Of a DNA stretch of 64,000 bases, positions 47,579-57,240 are shown one piece after another. The notes below the pieces were generated by a model. That model was given only the letters and a program-made list of their open reading frames with translations, was not told the origin of the DNA and searched no databases. Numbering within the stretch: position 1 is the first letter of the stretch; each line of letters starts with the position of its first letter. The translations under genes and the position numbers were made by a program. The DNA is from Rhodobacterales bacterium. Lineage in GTDB: Bacteria > Pseudomonadota > Alphaproteobacteria > Rhodobacterales > Rhodobacteraceae. The stretch lies in the NCBI GenBank assembly GCA_002747325.1, contig PDOZ01000030.1:19841-83840 (forward strand), read 5' to 3'.

Positions 47579-48712
47579 ATGTTGGCGAAATATGCGTGTG
47601 ATCCGGCGGCGAGCCGGGGGCGGTTATACAATGAGCCGGAGGGGTTTCGCAGCCCGTTTCAGCGCGACCGCGACCGCATCATTCATTCCTCCGCCTTCCG
47701 CCGCCTCAAGCACAAGACGCAGGTTTTCGTCGAGCATGAGGGGGATTATTTCCGCACCCGCCTGACCCATTCGATCGAGGTGGCGCAGGTGGCGCGGACG
47801 CTGGCCGGGGCGCTGGGGCTGGACGGGCACCTGACGGAGGCGGTGGCACTGGCGCATGATCTGGGCCACACGCCGTTTGGCCATACGGGAGAGGACGCGC
47901 TTGATGCGCTGATGCAGCCCTATGGCGGCTTTGACCACAACGCGCAAGCCCTTCGAATCGTTGCGGGTTTGGAGCGTCACTATGCCGAATGGGACGGGTT
48001 GAACCTGACTTGGGAAAGCCTTGAGGGCATCGCCAAGCATAACGGTCCGGTGACGGGGGAGCTGCCCGCCGCGCTGGCCAATTACAACGCCCGCCACGAC
48101 CTCGAACTGGCGACACATGCCTCGGCGGAAGCGCAGGTCGCGGCCCTGTCCGACGACATCGCCTACAACAACCACGACCTCGATGACGGCCTGCGCGCGG
48201 GGCTGTTCACGGTGGCGGAAATCTGTGAATTGCCGATCATCGGCGCCTGTTTTCACGAGGTCGATCAGCGCTATCCGGGGCTGGACGCGCGGCGGCGGCG
48301 CTATGAGGGCTTGCGGCGGGTGTTTGGTGTCATGGTGGAGGACGTTTTAGCGCGCTCACGGGCGATTCTGGCGCAGTTGGACCCGGCGGATGCGGCGGCG
48401 GTGCGCTATGCGGGACAGCCGGTGATCCGCTTTTCCGACGCGCTCTGGGCCGACCTGAAACAGATCCGCGCCTTCCTTTTCGCCCGCATGTATCGCGCGC
48501 CCTCGGTGGTCGAGATGCGCGCGAAATGCACCGGGGTGATCGAAGACCTCTTCCCCGCTTTCATGGCCGATCCGAGTCTGTTACCGCCCGAGTGGCGCGA
48601 GGACGTTGCGCGGGCGGCGGATGAGCGGGAACTGGCGCGCATCGTGGCCGATTACATCGCCGGCATGACCGACCGCTTCGCCCTCTCGGTGCATCGCGAC
48701 TTATTCGCCTGA
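47579..48712 (+). CDS. dgt: dGTPase-like HD-domain triphosphohydrolase
   Basis: 377-aa deoxynucleoside triphosphohydrolase that cleaves dNTP to nucleoside and tripolyphosphate. HD-domain ligands: RLTHSIEVAQVARTL (first His), VALAHDLGHTPFGHTGE (HD pair) and the later DDIAYNNHDLDDGLRAG (Asp). N-terminal SPFQRDRDRIIHSSAFRRLKHKTQVF is typical of the short Dgt-like branch. The start ATG 47579 has GGGAGG upstream. The 3' end overlaps the convergent membrane-protein gene by 12 bp. Confidence 0.93.
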   Translation: MLAKYACDPAASRGRLYNEPEGFRSPFQRDRDRIIHSSAFRRLKHKTQVFVEHEGDYFRTRLTHSIEVAQVARTLAGALGLDGHLTEAVALAHDLGHTPFGHTGEDALDALMQPYGGFDHNAQALRIVAGLERHYAEWDGLNLTWESLEGIAKHNGPVTGELPAALANYNARHDLELATHASAEAQVAALSDDIAYNNHDLDDGLRAGLFTVAEICELPIIGACFHEVDQRYPGLDARRRRYEGLRRVFGVMVEDVLARSRAILAQLDPADAAAVRYAGQPVIRFSDALWADLKQIRAFLFARMYRAPSVVEMRAKCTGVIEDLFPAFMADPSLLPPEWREDVARAADERELARIVADYIAGMTDRFALSVHRDLFA

Positions 48713-49738
48713 ACGCCCCCGCCAGAGCCGAAACGCCGCCCAGAGGATCGCCCCGGTTGTCGCCAGTGCCAGAAGGCTCTGGGCGCTGGTGAAGGCGGTT
48801 TCAAAGCCGCGCGGGAAGGGCCACCAACCGGCGCTGCGGATCGTGAAGGCCAGATTGGTGGTGCCGTGGCCTGCGTTGCGCAGCAGCGGGAAAAGCGTCA
48901 GCAGCGCATAGGCGGCGGCGAGCAGGGCAATGCCGATGCTGAACCGGGCGCTGCCAAAGGCGTTTGGTGCATAGGTCAGCCCGACCATCAGCGGCACGAG
49001 GAAAACATAGCCGCCGCCGATGCTGCCTGCGGTATTGCCCAACGCATAGAGGATGTTGTCGGCGTTGAGCGTTGTGAGTGCCTGCACGATCACCAGCGCG
49101 GCGATCAGGGCGGCGAGGGGCCATTCGGGGCCGCGCGGATCGGCGCGCATGGCGGAGAAGGGGGCGACGAGAACCAGCAGGCCCAGCAGGACGGTGCCGG
49201 TGATCAGCGCCCACGGCGCAAGCGGGGTGAGCAGAAACAGCAGCGCCAGTGCCGGGCCGAGTGCCGCCTGCGCCGGACCCATGAGGGCGCGCGGGCCGGG
49301 AGCGGTGGCCAGTGCAATGGCCAGTGCGGCCAGCGGGGCTTGGGCGAAGAACTGCATCAGGCCGGGATAGTGGTCGAAAAAGTCGTTGAAGAAATAGTAA
49401 ACCGGCGCGGGAGCCTCTGCCCCGGCCATCGTGCCCAGCGTCGTGACCTGAAACACCAACTGCACGAGAGGAACCAGCGCCACCAGCCACGCCGCCAGTC
49501 GCAGCCCGCTTGCGCCGATTTCGCGCGCCCGCACCGCGAGCGTGGCGATCAGGGTGATGAAGAAGAGCTGAAACAGGATGGCGCCGAAGAAATACAGCGC
49601 TTCATAAAGTTTGAAACGCTCGAACGGGTCGGACATGCTCAGGGTCGGCAGGTTCAGCACCACCGTGTCGAACAGCAGTTTTAGGGCGAGCAGCAACAGG
49701 GTTGCGGCGAAGAGGCGGCGTTTTGGCGTGGTGGTCAT
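48701..49738 (-). CDS. Polytopic membrane protein of unknown function
   Basis: 345-aa inner-membrane protein with about nine hydrophobic segments spread over the whole length and short loops; one loop at about residues 100-125 (APAPVYYFFNDFFDHYPGL) is rich in aromatic residues. I do not recognise a family or any catalytic motif. Overlaps the dgt 3' end by 12 bp in convergent orientation. Start at 49738 (MTTTPKRRLF) has GGAGAAACC upstream on the minus strand. 214 bp without a gene separate it from argS. Confidence 0.7.
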   Translation of the reverse strand: MTTTPKRRLFAATLLLLALKLLFDTVVLNLPTLSMSDPFERFKLYEALYFFGAILFQLFFITLIATLAVRAREIGASGLRLAAWLVALVPLVQLVFQVTTLGTMAGAEAPAPVYYFFNDFFDHYPGLMQFFAQAPLAALAIALATAPGPRALMGPAQAALGPALALLFLLTPLAPWALITGTVLLGLLVLVAPFSAMRADPRGPEWPLAALIAALVIVQALTTLNADNILYALGNTAGSIGGGYVFLVPLMVGLTYAPNAFGSARFSIGIALLAAAYALLTLFPLLRNAGHGTTNLAFTIRSAGWWPFPRGFETAFTSAQSLLALATTGAILWAAFRLWRGRSGE

Positions 49739-49952
49739 GTCGGTTTCTCCGGTTACGCGGGCGGTTGGCAGGCGGGTTGGCTGCGGGACTGGCTGACCTT
49801 TGCGCCGGGATAGGGCGGCGCGGGGCAGGGGTCAAGGCGACGAATTGACAGGGCTTCGCGCGCGGGCGCGGCTTGACCTTCGTGCGCGGGGTGGTATTGC
49901 CTGTCGCCAGGCTACCCGCCGCCAGAGCCGCCCAAGATCAAAGGAACCCCCG

Positions 49953-51680
49953 ATGAACCTGTTTGCCGATATTCGCGCCCTTGTCCTCGATAGCCTGACC
50001 GCGCTGACCCGTGAAGGGGGGCTGCCGGAGGGGCTGGACTTTGCTAATGTCACTGTGGAGCCGCCGCGCGATCCGGGGCATGGCGATATGGCGACCAATG
50101 CGGCGATGGTGCTGGCCAAGGGGGCGCGGATGAAGCCGCGCGACATCGCGGAGGCGCTGGCGGGCAAGCTCACGGCGGATGCGCGGGTGGCGCAAGCCAA
50201 TGTCGCGGGGCCGGGCTTTCTGAACCTGCGGCTGGAGCCGGGGGTCTGGGCCGATCTGGTGCGCGCCATCCTCGATACGCCGGGCTATGGCCGCTCCAAT
50301 ATGGGCGCGGGACAGAAGGTTAACGTGGAATTTGTCTCTGCCAACCCGACCGGACCGATGCATGTCGGCCACACCCGCGGCGCGGTGTTTGGCGACGCGT
50401 TGGCCAGCCTGTTGCAGTATTCCGGCCATGAGGTGACGCGGGAATATTATATCAATGACGGCGGGGCGCAGGTCGATGTGTTGGCCCGCTCAGTCTATCT
50501 GCGCTACCTTGAGGCGCATGGGCAGGACGTGGCCTTCGAGGAGGGCACCTATCCGGGCGACTACCTGATCGCGGTGGGCGAGGCGCTCAAGGAGAAGGTG
50601 GGTGACGCCTATCTCGATCAGCCGGAAGCGACCTGGCTCGTGCCGATCCGCGAATTTGCCACCGAGCAGATGATGGACCTGATCCGGGCCGATCTGGCGG
50701 CGCTCGGCGTCACCATGGATGTGTTCTTCTCGGAAAAATCGCTCTACGGCACCGGGCGCATCGAGGGCGCGCTGGCCGATCTCGAGGCGAAGGGGCTGAT
50801 CTATGAGGGCGTGCTGGAGCCGCCCAAGGGCAAGAAGCCGGAGGATTGGGAACCGCGCGAACAGACCCTGTTCCGCTCGACCGATCACGGCGACGACGTG
50901 GACCGTCCGGTGAAGAAATCCGATGGCTCGTGGACCTATTTCGCCCCGGACATCGCCTATCATTTTGATAAGGTTTCCAGAGGCTTCGACGCGCTAATTG
51001 ATGTGTTTGGCGCCGATCATGGCGGCTATGTCAAGCGGATGAAGGCGGCGGTTTCGGCGCTGTCGGAAGGCAAGGTGCCGCTCGATGTGAAGCTGATTCA
51101 GTTGGTCAAGCTCTACAAGAACGGTGAGCCGTTCAAGATGTCGAAACGGGCGGGCACCTTCGTGACCCTGCGCGATGTGGTGGAGCAGGCGGGGGTCGAT
51201 GTGACCCGTTTCGTCACGCTGACGCGCAAGAATGACGCGCCGCTGGACTTCGACTTCGACAAGGTGCTGGAGCAATCGCGCGACAACCCGGTATTCTATG
51301 TGCAATACGCCAATGCGCGGGTGCATTCGGTGCTGCGCAAGGCGGCGGAACTCGGGGTTGAGATCGACCCGGACCGCGCGCCGAAGCTGGAGGATGCGGC
51401 GGAACTGACGCTGGCGAAAAAGCTGGCGGAATGGCCCCGGCTGGTGGAAATCGCCGCGCGCGGGCATGAGCCGCATCGCGTCGCTTTCTACCTTTATGAG
51501 CTGGCCAGCGACTTCCACGCCCTGTGGAACCGGGGCAACGACAAGCCGGAACTGCGCTTCGTCACCGAGGGTGACTCGGATGCAACATCTGAGAAAATCG
51601 CCCTCGCGCGTGCTGTTTCCGTTGTTATTTCGTCCGGTCTTGCTATTCTGGGCGTAACTCCGGCGGAAGAAATGCGCTGA
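49953..51680 (+). CDS. argS: Arginyl-tRNA synthetase
   Basis: Class I synthetase, 575 aa. N-terminal tRNA-recognition domain, then the HIGH-type motif in [20 protein letters not shown] and the KMSKS-type motif [13 protein letters not shown]. The DALR anticodon-binding domain at the C-terminus includes [13 protein letters not shown]. The start ATG 49953 has AAGGAA upstream; the ORF-track start at 49800 is in non-coding sequence. The downstream order argS-SPOR-nagZ-scpA-scpB is typical of Rhodobacterales. Confidence 0.96.
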   Translation: MNLFADIRALVLDSLTALTREGGLPEGLDFANVTVEPPRDPGHGDMATNAAMVLAKGARMKPRDIAEALAGKLTADARVAQANVAGPGFLNLRLEPGVWADLVRAILDTPGYGRSNMGAGQKVNVEFVSANPTGPMHVGHTRGAVFGDALASLLQYSGHEVTREYYINDGGAQVDVLARSVYLRYLEAHGQDVAFEEGTYPGDYLIAVGEALKEKVGDAYLDQPEATWLVPIREFATEQMMDLIRADLAALGVTMDVFFSEKSLYGTGRIEGALADLEAKGLIYEGVLEPPKGKKPEDWEPREQTLFRSTDHGDDVDRPVKKSDGSWTYFAPDIAYHFDKVSRGFDALIDVFGADHGGYVKRMKAAVSALSEGKVPLDVKLIQLVKLYKNGEPFKMSKRAGTFVTLRDVVEQAGVDVTRFVTLTRKNDAPLDFDFDKVLEQSRDNPVFYVQYANARVHSVLRKAAELGVEIDPDRAPKLEDAAELTLAKKLAEWPRLVEIAARGHEPHRVAFYLYELASDFHALWNRGNDKPELRFVTEGDSDATSEKIALARAVSVVISSGLAILGVTPAEEMR

Positions 51681-51772
51681 CAACAAGCGCAACCTGTCCG
51701 GGGACGAGGCTAGAGTTTAAGGCCGTCCGGGCGGGTTTGTAACCTCGCGGCGGGTGGCTCGTGAGGCAGGCA

Positions 51773-53146
51773 ATGGCAAATGACATTTATGGGCGCGCCG
51801 CACCGGCGACGCATTCCGGGCATCCCTCGGGTTTTCAGAACGGCACCTATGCGGGCGCGGCAGCACCGCAATCTCCGGGATATGCGCAGGCGCCGGGCTT
51901 TGTGCCTTCTGCGCCGGGTGTGGGGGGGGACCCCGTAGCGCCGCAGCTTCAGGAAGCGCCGGTGCATGAGGCGTATGTCCGCCCCGGCCCGTCTTCCGTG
52001 GTCAGTCGCGCGGTGTCTCAGGCGGTGGCCAATGGCGCGCCGGCCGAGCCGCCGAAGCTTTACGGCACCCATCCCGCTGCGGCCGCCCGTCAGGCGGCGC
52101 AGGCTCCACAGGCCGAAGCCGCAGCCTTGCATCCGCGCGGTGTCGCGGCGCAGGGCGGATACGGCATTCCCGATCAGATCGGCGCGGGCTACGCGGCGTC
52201 AGAACCATATGCCGAAACGGCGGGGGGCGATGCCTCGACCGTGACCAAGGCCTTTTCCATTGTCGGCGCACTGGCCTCGGTGGCGCTGGTTATCGGCCTG
52301 GGCGTCTGGACCTATCAACTGATCATGCGCGACGTGTCTGGGGTGCCGGTGGTGCGGGCGCTGGAAGGGGAAATGCGCGTGCAGCCGGAAGATCCGGGCG
52401 GCGCGGTGGCCCAGCATCAGGGGCTGGCGGTCAACAAGGTTGCGACGGGCGCGGGGGCGGAAGGTCCGGCGGAAGCGGTAGCGCTGGCGCCCGATGCGGG
52501 CGGTCTGGCGGAAGCGGACGGGCCGGTTTCGGCGCCGGAAGTGACCGTGGCGGAAGCGGCGCCGAAGGTGGTGACGCCGCAAGCGCCGGTGGATAGGCCG
52601 GTGGATGGCGTGGCGGGGGCTTCGGCGGATGCCATGGCGCTGATTGACTCGATTGTTGCGGAAAATCAACCGCTTAGCGGCGAGCCTGTTATTATTCCCG
52701 CCGCCCCGGAAGCTGCTCCGGAGGTTATCCCGGCAGCGGTGCCGGTGGTGTCCGGCGTGATCCCGACTTCGGTTCCCGGCGTGGTGCGCAGCCCGCGTCC
52801 GCCGGTGCGTCCGGCGGGGATCGGTGTGCCCGGCCCGATGGCGGCGGCAAGTGCCTCCCCGACGGTGCGCGAAGTGCCCGCCGCGCAGGTGCCTGCGGGC
52901 ACGCGTCTGGCGCAGGTCGGTGCCTTTGACAGCGCCGAGATTGCCCGCAGTGAATGGGCCACGCTTTCGGGCCGGTTCGAAGAGTTTTTTCAGGGCAAGG
53001 AGCGGGTGATCGAAGAGGCGCGTTCGGGCGGCGACACGTTCTACCGCCTGCGGGTCAAGGGCTTTGTCGATCTCGCGGATTCGCGCCGCTTCTGCGCCGC
53101 GTTGGTCGCTGGGGGCGCGCCTTGCATTCCGGCGGTGGCCCGGTGA
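51773..53146 (+). CDS. SPOR-domain cell-envelope protein
   Basis: 457-aa protein anchored in the inner membrane. The N-terminal 160 residues are low-complexity and Ala/Pro/Gly-rich; a single helix follows (VGALASVALVIGLGVWTYQL). A long Ala/Val/Pro/Glu-rich periplasmic spacer leads to the C-terminal SPOR domain (RLAQVGAFDSAEIARSEW to RFCAALVAGGAPCIP), which binds glycan strands lacking stem peptides, usually at the division site. Start ATG 51773 (MANDIYG) is preceded by AGGCAGG; the GTG at 51761 is an alternative. Its stop overlaps the nagZ GTG start, so the genes are translationally coupled. Confidence 0.85.
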   Translation: MANDIYGRAAPATHSGHPSGFQNGTYAGAAAPQSPGYAQAPGFVPSAPGVGGDPVAPQLQEAPVHEAYVRPGPSSVVSRAVSQAVANGAPAEPPKLYGTHPAAAARQAAQAPQAEAAALHPRGVAAQGGYGIPDQIGAGYAASEPYAETAGGDASTVTKAFSIVGALASVALVIGLGVWTYQLIMRDVSGVPVVRALEGEMRVQPEDPGGAVAQHQGLAVNKVATGAGAEGPAEAVALAPDAGGLAEADGPVSAPEVTVAEAAPKVVTPQAPVDRPVDGVAGASADAMALIDSIVAENQPLSGEPVIIPAAPEAAPEVIPAAVPVVSGVIPTSVPGVVRSPRPPVRPAGIGVPGPMAAASASPTVREVPAAQVPAGTRLAQVGAFDSAEIARSEWATLSGRFEEFFQGKERVIEEARSGGDTFYRLRVKGFVDLADSRRFCAALVAGGAPCIPAVAR

Positions 53147-54141
53147 GCGCGACCGGCGCGTTCCTCGCCGCTCCTCAGGGGCCGCGGTTGAGCCGCGAGG
53201 AAGCGTCGTTTTTTGCCGCAACCAACCCGTTCGGCTTTCTGATCGAAAAACGCAATGTCGAAGATGGCGAGCAACTGGCCTGGCTGGTGACGGAATTGCG
53301 CGCGGCGGTGGGGCGCGACGCGCCGGTCTTTATTGACCGCGAAGGGGGGCGCGCAACGCGCTTTGGCATTGCGGGCTGGCGCGATTTCCTGCCCGCACGC
53401 GAACAGGTGGCGCAGAACAAGCGGGGGGCGGCGCGCGCGATGTATCTGCGGCACCGCCTGATGGCCCATGAGCTGCAAGCCCTTGGAATTGATGGCGATT
53501 TTTCCCCTGTAATCGACCTTGCAATCCCCGAAACCGAAGCCGATCTTGCCGGGCGCTGTTACGGCGACGGGGCGGTGGCGGTGGCGGAAATCGCCGCGTT
53601 TGCTGCCGAAGGGTTGATCGACGGCGGGGTGTTGCCGGTGGTCAAACACCTGCCGGGCATGGGCCGGGCGCAGGTTTCGCCGATGCAGGAATTGCCGGTC
53701 ATTACGGCAAAGGAAAAGGCGCTGCGTGTGTCGGATTTTCTGGCCGCTGAGGCGGTTTCCGGCCTGCCGATCGGCCTTGTCGGCCACGCGATCTACCGCG
53801 AGATCGACGCTTCCCGACCCGCTTCGATGTCGCGCCCGGTGATGCAGATCATCCGGCAGAAAATCGGTTTTAACGGCCTGCTGATCGCCGATGAAATCAC
53901 CACCCCCAGCCTGCCGGGCAGTGTTCCTGAACGGGCAATCAAGGCGATTGGCGCCGGGGCGGATCTCGTGCGCGCGGGAGGGTGTGACCATGATGCGCTG
54001 TCGGCACTGGCGGATGCGGTTGGGGCGATGCCCGGCGCGGCGCTCAAACGGGCGGAAGCGGCGCTTGCATGGCGCCGCGCGCCGCTGCCCATTGACATTG
54101 AAGCCGCGCAAGAGGAATTTCAGACCCTGATGGGGGGATGA
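53143..54141 (+). CDS. nagZ: NagZ-family (GH3) beta-N-acetylglucosaminidase homologue, catalytic loop altered
   Basis: 332-aa GH3 protein; NagZ removes GlcNAc from muropeptides in peptidoglycan recycling. Fold blocks are present: NPFGFLIEKRNVED, VFIDREGGRATRF, LGIDGDFSPVIDLAIP, and FNGLLIADEITTPSLPG with the nucleophile-position Asp. However the acid/base loop, normally KHFPGHG followed by DSH, reads VKHLPGMGRAQVSPMQELP: the Gly-His-Gly His is Met, and the Asp-Ser-His dyad is Ser-Pro-Met. So catalysis is doubtful. The GTG start at 53143 overlaps the previous stop (GTGA). Its stop overlaps the scpA start. Confidence 0.82.
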   Translation: MSATGAFLAAPQGPRLSREEASFFAATNPFGFLIEKRNVEDGEQLAWLVTELRAAVGRDAPVFIDREGGRATRFGIAGWRDFLPAREQVAQNKRGAARAMYLRHRLMAHELQALGIDGDFSPVIDLAIPETEADLAGRCYGDGAVAVAEIAAFAAEGLIDGGVLPVVKHLPGMGRAQVSPMQELPVITAKEKALRVSDFLAAEAVSGLPIGLVGHAIYREIDASRPASMSRPVMQIIRQKIGFNGLLIADEITTPSLPGSVPERAIKAIGAGADLVRAGGCDHDALSALADAVGAMPGAALKRAEAALAWRRAPLPIDIEAAQEEFQTLMGG

Positions 54142-54956
54142 TCATGGCGCAAGACGGGCTGTCTGATGCGGAGGCGGCACATTTTCAGGACGACACCGAT
54201 GTGCGCCAGCGCCTTGAGCGCGAGGCGTTGATTGTCGATGTCGACGGGTTTGAAGGTCCGCTCGACCTGCTTCTGTCGCTGGCGCGCACGCAGAAGGTGG
54301 ATTTGCTGAAAATCTCGGCGCTGGATCTGGCGGAACAATATCTTGGTTTCATCGCACAGGCGCGCGATCTGCGCATTGAACTGGCAGCGGATTACCTCGT
54401 CATGGCCGCCTGGCTCGCCTTCCTGAAATCGCGGCTCTTGCTGCCGCCGGAACCGGGGGAAGAAGGCCCGTCCGGCGAGGAACTGGCGGCGCATCTGGCC
54501 TTTCAGCTTGAGCGTTTGCAGGCCATGCGCGATGCCGCCGCCCGGCTGATGGCGCGCGATCAGAAGGGGCGGGATTTCTTTGCGCGCGGCGTGCCGGAGG
54601 TGGTCGAACGGGTGCGGCGCGTCACCTATACTGCCTCGCTGATGGATCTGATGCAGGGCTATGCCCGCCTGCGCACCCGCGACGAGTTTCGCCCCTTTGT
54701 GATGGACCGCGACGCAGTGATGACGCTGGAACAGGCGCTGGAGCGGATGCGTGGGCTGATCGGCTATGCGGGCGAGTGGACCACGCTTACTTCCTATCTG
54801 CCCGAGGGCTGGGAGAGCGATCCGGGGCGGCGGCGCTCTGCGACTGCGGCCAATTTCGCCGCCACGCTTGAATTAACCAAGCTCGGCCTGTTGGAAATCC
54901 GGCAGGGCGAGACCTTTGCGCCGATCGAGATACGAAAGAGAGAAAGCGATGGTTGA
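54138..54956 (+). CDS. scpA: Segregation and condensation protein A
   Basis: 272-aa kleisin subunit that bridges the Smc dimer in chromosome condensation. The family N-terminus is VDGFEGPLDLLLSLARTQKVDLLKI, followed by YLVMAAWLAFLKSRLLLPPE; the C-terminal winged-helix part ends with FAATLELTKLGLLEIRQGETF. ATG 54138 overlaps the nagZ stop; ATG 54144 (MAQDG) is an alternative. It overlaps scpB by eight bases. Smc itself is not in the window. Confidence 0.95.
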   Translation: MIMAQDGLSDAEAAHFQDDTDVRQRLEREALIVDVDGFEGPLDLLLSLARTQKVDLLKISALDLAEQYLGFIAQARDLRIELAADYLVMAAWLAFLKSRLLLPPEPGEEGPSGEELAAHLAFQLERLQAMRDAAARLMARDQKGRDFFARGVPEVVERVRRVTYTASLMDLMQGYARLRTRDEFRPFVMDRDAVMTLEQALERMRGLIGYAGEWTTLTSYLPEGWESDPGRRRSATAANFAATLELTKLGLLEIRQGETFAPIEIRKRESDG

Positions 54957-55599
54957 GGACGCCGCACAGGAGGAGAGCCTGTTTGAAGCGCCCCCGATGG
55001 GGGAGCAGGAGCGCATGGTGGAAGCGGTGTTGTTTGCTTCCGCCGAGCCGGTCACGGTGGCGGAACTGGCGGCGCGGTTGCCGCATGGCTCGGACCCGGC
55101 GGAGGCGTTGGTGCATCTGCGCAAACGCTATGAGGGGCGGGGGGTGCATCTGGTGAAAACCGGGGATGCCTGGGCCATGCGCACGGCGCCGGACCTCGGA
55201 TTTCTCATGCAAAAAGAACGGGTTGAGACCCGCAAGCTCAGCCGCGCTGCCATCGAGACCTTGGCCATCATTGCCTATCATCAACCCGTCACCCGCGCTG
55301 AGATCGAAGAAATTCGCGGCGTCAGCGTGTCGCGCGGGACGGTGGATCAACTGCTGGAGCTGGAATGGGTGCGCTTTGGCCGCCGCCGTATGACGCCGGG
55401 GCGGCCGGTGACGTTTGTGGTGACGGCGGAGTTTCTCGACCATTTCGGCCTCGAAAGCGCGCGTGACCTGCCGGGTCTGAAAGAGCTGCGCGCCGCCGGT
55501 CTGCTCGAAAGCCGCCCCACGCTGGACGGGCTGCAACTCACCGAGCCGGAGGAGGACGAGGCGCAGGATCCGGGGCAGACGGAATTGTTCGAGGATTAG
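54949..55599 (+). CDS. scpB: Segregation and condensation protein B
   Basis: 216-aa partner of ScpA and Smc with two winged-helix domains: QERMVEAVLFASAEPVTVAEL (first) and LSRAAIETLAIIAYHQPVTRAEIEEIRGV, the most conserved block (second). The acidic C-terminal tail (EPEEDEAQDPGQTELFED) is common in alphaproteobacteria. The start ATG 54949 lies inside scpA with GAAAG upstream; the ORF-track start at 54916 is less likely. Confidence 0.95.
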   Translation: MVEDAAQEESLFEAPPMGEQERMVEAVLFASAEPVTVAELAARLPHGSDPAEALVHLRKRYEGRGVHLVKTGDAWAMRTAPDLGFLMQKERVETRKLSRAAIETLAIIAYHQPVTRAEIEEIRGVSVSRGTVDQLLELEWVRFGRRRMTPGRPVTFVVTAEFLDHFGLESARDLPGLKELRAAGLLESRPTLDGLQLTEPEEDEAQDPGQTELFED

Positions 55600-55656
55600 G
55601 GCCGATTTTGGTGTTTTGGTTTAATGTGATAGGCTGATCGGTAAAGAGAGGCGCAG

Positions 55657-55857
55657 ATGAGTCTGGATAGAGTGATCAATATGGTGCTGCGGCGGGTGAC
55701 GAACCTGTTGGTGCGTAAGGGCGTGGACAAGGGGATTGATCTTGCGGCGAAGCGTGGTGGCGGGGAGGCTTCGCAAAGCCCGGAGCAGCAAAAGGCGGCG
55801 CAGGAAGCGGCGAAACGGGCGCGGCAGGCGGCACGGATGCTGCGGCGGATGCGGTGA
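55657..55857 (+). CDS. Small basic protein of unknown function
   Basis: 66-aa protein with a helical N-terminus (SLDRVINMVLRRVTNLLVRKG), then a Gln/Ala/Lys/Arg-rich helix (QKAAQEAAKRARQAARMLRR). Strongly basic. AGAGAGG precedes the ATG at good spacing and it lies 57 bp after scpB on the same strand. Similar short proteins occur in Rhodobacterales after scpB, from memory. No function can be assigned. Confidence 0.6.
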   Translation: MSLDRVINMVLRRVTNLLVRKGVDKGIDLAAKRGGGEASQSPEQQKAAQEAAKRARQAARMLRRMR

Positions 55858-55971
55858 TGCGCGTTTTAGGCTGCGGGGGGCTTTGTTTTGAGGCCGAGGT
55901 ATTTGGCGCGTCGGTGTTGTGAGTATTTTTGCTAAGAAGAAGGGGGCGTGTTTTTTTAAAATTTTATCTAC

Positions 55972-57087
55972 TTATTCTTGCGGCGCGCGAAAATGTTTAG
56001 AGAGTTTTAACCCCTGTCCCTGATAATTGGACGCGAGACCCGCCCCATAGAGAATATCCGGGAGAGCCGCCATGCGTTCATAGACCAACCGCCCCACGAC
56101 CTGCCCGTGTTCCAGCGCGAAGGGCGCTTCGTGGCACCGGACCTCCAGAACCCCGCGTGATCCTGCGCCGCCTGCCGGGTCGTGGCCGAAGCCGGGATCA
56201 AAGAAGCCTGCGTAATGCACGCGAAACTCGCCGACCATGGCGAGGTAAGGCGCCATTTCCGCCGCGCAATCGGGCGGGATATGCACCGCTTCGCGGCTGA
56301 CGAGGATATAAAACGCGCCGGGATCAAGGATAATGCGGCCCTTTTCCGCCCGAATCGGTTCCCAGTATTCTTCTGGCGCGTAATGGCCGATGCGGTCGAG
56401 GTCGATGACGCCGGAATGGGGCTTGGCGCGGTAGCCGACAATTTCCGCCCCACCGAGTTCGAGATCAACGGAAAAGCCCAGCCCGTGATCAATTAGCGCC
56501 GGCCCATCGACCAACCGCTGTTCGGCGTGGCGGCGGGCGAGGTCTTCGTCGGACAGGGCGGCTTGCCCCGCGCGAAAGCGGATTTGATTGAGCCGCATGC
56601 CGGGGCGCACCAGAACCGAGAAAGAGCGCGGGCAAATCTCGGCATAAAGCGGGCCGGTATAGCCTTCGGTGATGCGGTCAAATTCGACGCCGCCATCGGT
56701 GATGGTGCGGGTTAACAGATCGAGGCGGCCGGTGGAGGATTTGGCGTTGGCGACGGCGTGAATGCCTTGGGGCAGGGCAAGGCTTTCGAGCAGGGGAACA
56801 ACGTAAACCGCGCCTTTCTCCAAAACCGCGCCGCCCGCGAGGTCGATGCGGTGCATCTCAAACTCGCTCAACCGCTCGGCGACCGATGCCCCTTCGCCCG
56901 CTAAAAACGATGCGCGCACCCGGTAGGCGACGGCGCCCAGACGCAGGTCGAGCGAGGCGGGCTGGATCTGCCCTTCAGTCAGCGGCGCCGCCACGGAGAT
57001 CGCGCCGCTTTTCAGAAGTGCGCCGATATGCTGGCTCGCCAATACGCCCGTGCTGAAGGCGCGCACGATGTCTGTTTCAGATGCCAT
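55972..57087 (-). CDS. dcd: dCTP deaminase, double-domain form
   Basis: 371-aa protein with two dUTPase/dCTP-deaminase-like folds in tandem. The first half has IQPASLDLRLGAVAYRVR and NAKSSTGRLDLLTRTITDGG with the conserved SS-GR loop, then GYTGPLYAEICPRSFSVLV; the second half repeats the layout, with FYILVSREAVHIPPDCAAEM, a FDPGFGH-type loop and VRCHEAPFALEHGQVVGRL. It converts dCTP to dUTP for dTMP synthesis. Classical Dcd is about 190 aa and trimeric; this fused form is known in alphaproteobacteria and probably forms trimers of pseudo-dimers or an equivalent. It is cytoplasmic. Confidence 0.86.
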   Translation of the reverse strand: MASETDIVRAFSTGVLASQHIGALLKSGAISVAAPLTEGQIQPASLDLRLGAVAYRVRASFLAGEGASVAERLSEFEMHRIDLAGGAVLEKGAVYVVPLLESLALPQGIHAVANAKSSTGRLDLLTRTITDGGVEFDRITEGYTGPLYAEICPRSFSVLVRPGMRLNQIRFRAGQAALSDEDLARRHAEQRLVDGPALIDHGLGFSVDLELGGAEIVGYRAKPHSGVIDLDRIGHYAPEEYWEPIRAEKGRIILDPGAFYILVSREAVHIPPDCAAEMAPYLAMVGEFRVHYAGFFDPGFGHDPAGGAGSRGVLEVRCHEAPFALEHGQVVGRLVYERMAALPDILYGAGLASNYQGQGLKLSKHFRAPQE

Positions 57088-57240
57088 AGGCTCCCCCTTT
57101 GGCGGCGAGTTTAGAGCAGGCGGGGAGAAAAGCGAACCGCTTTTCGCGATTGGCGGCAGGGGAAAGGAAGGCAGGATTGCGAGGGAAATTGAGCTGGGGC
57201 GTTTGTGTTTAACTGTTTGAAACCGATGGTGCTTACAGTA

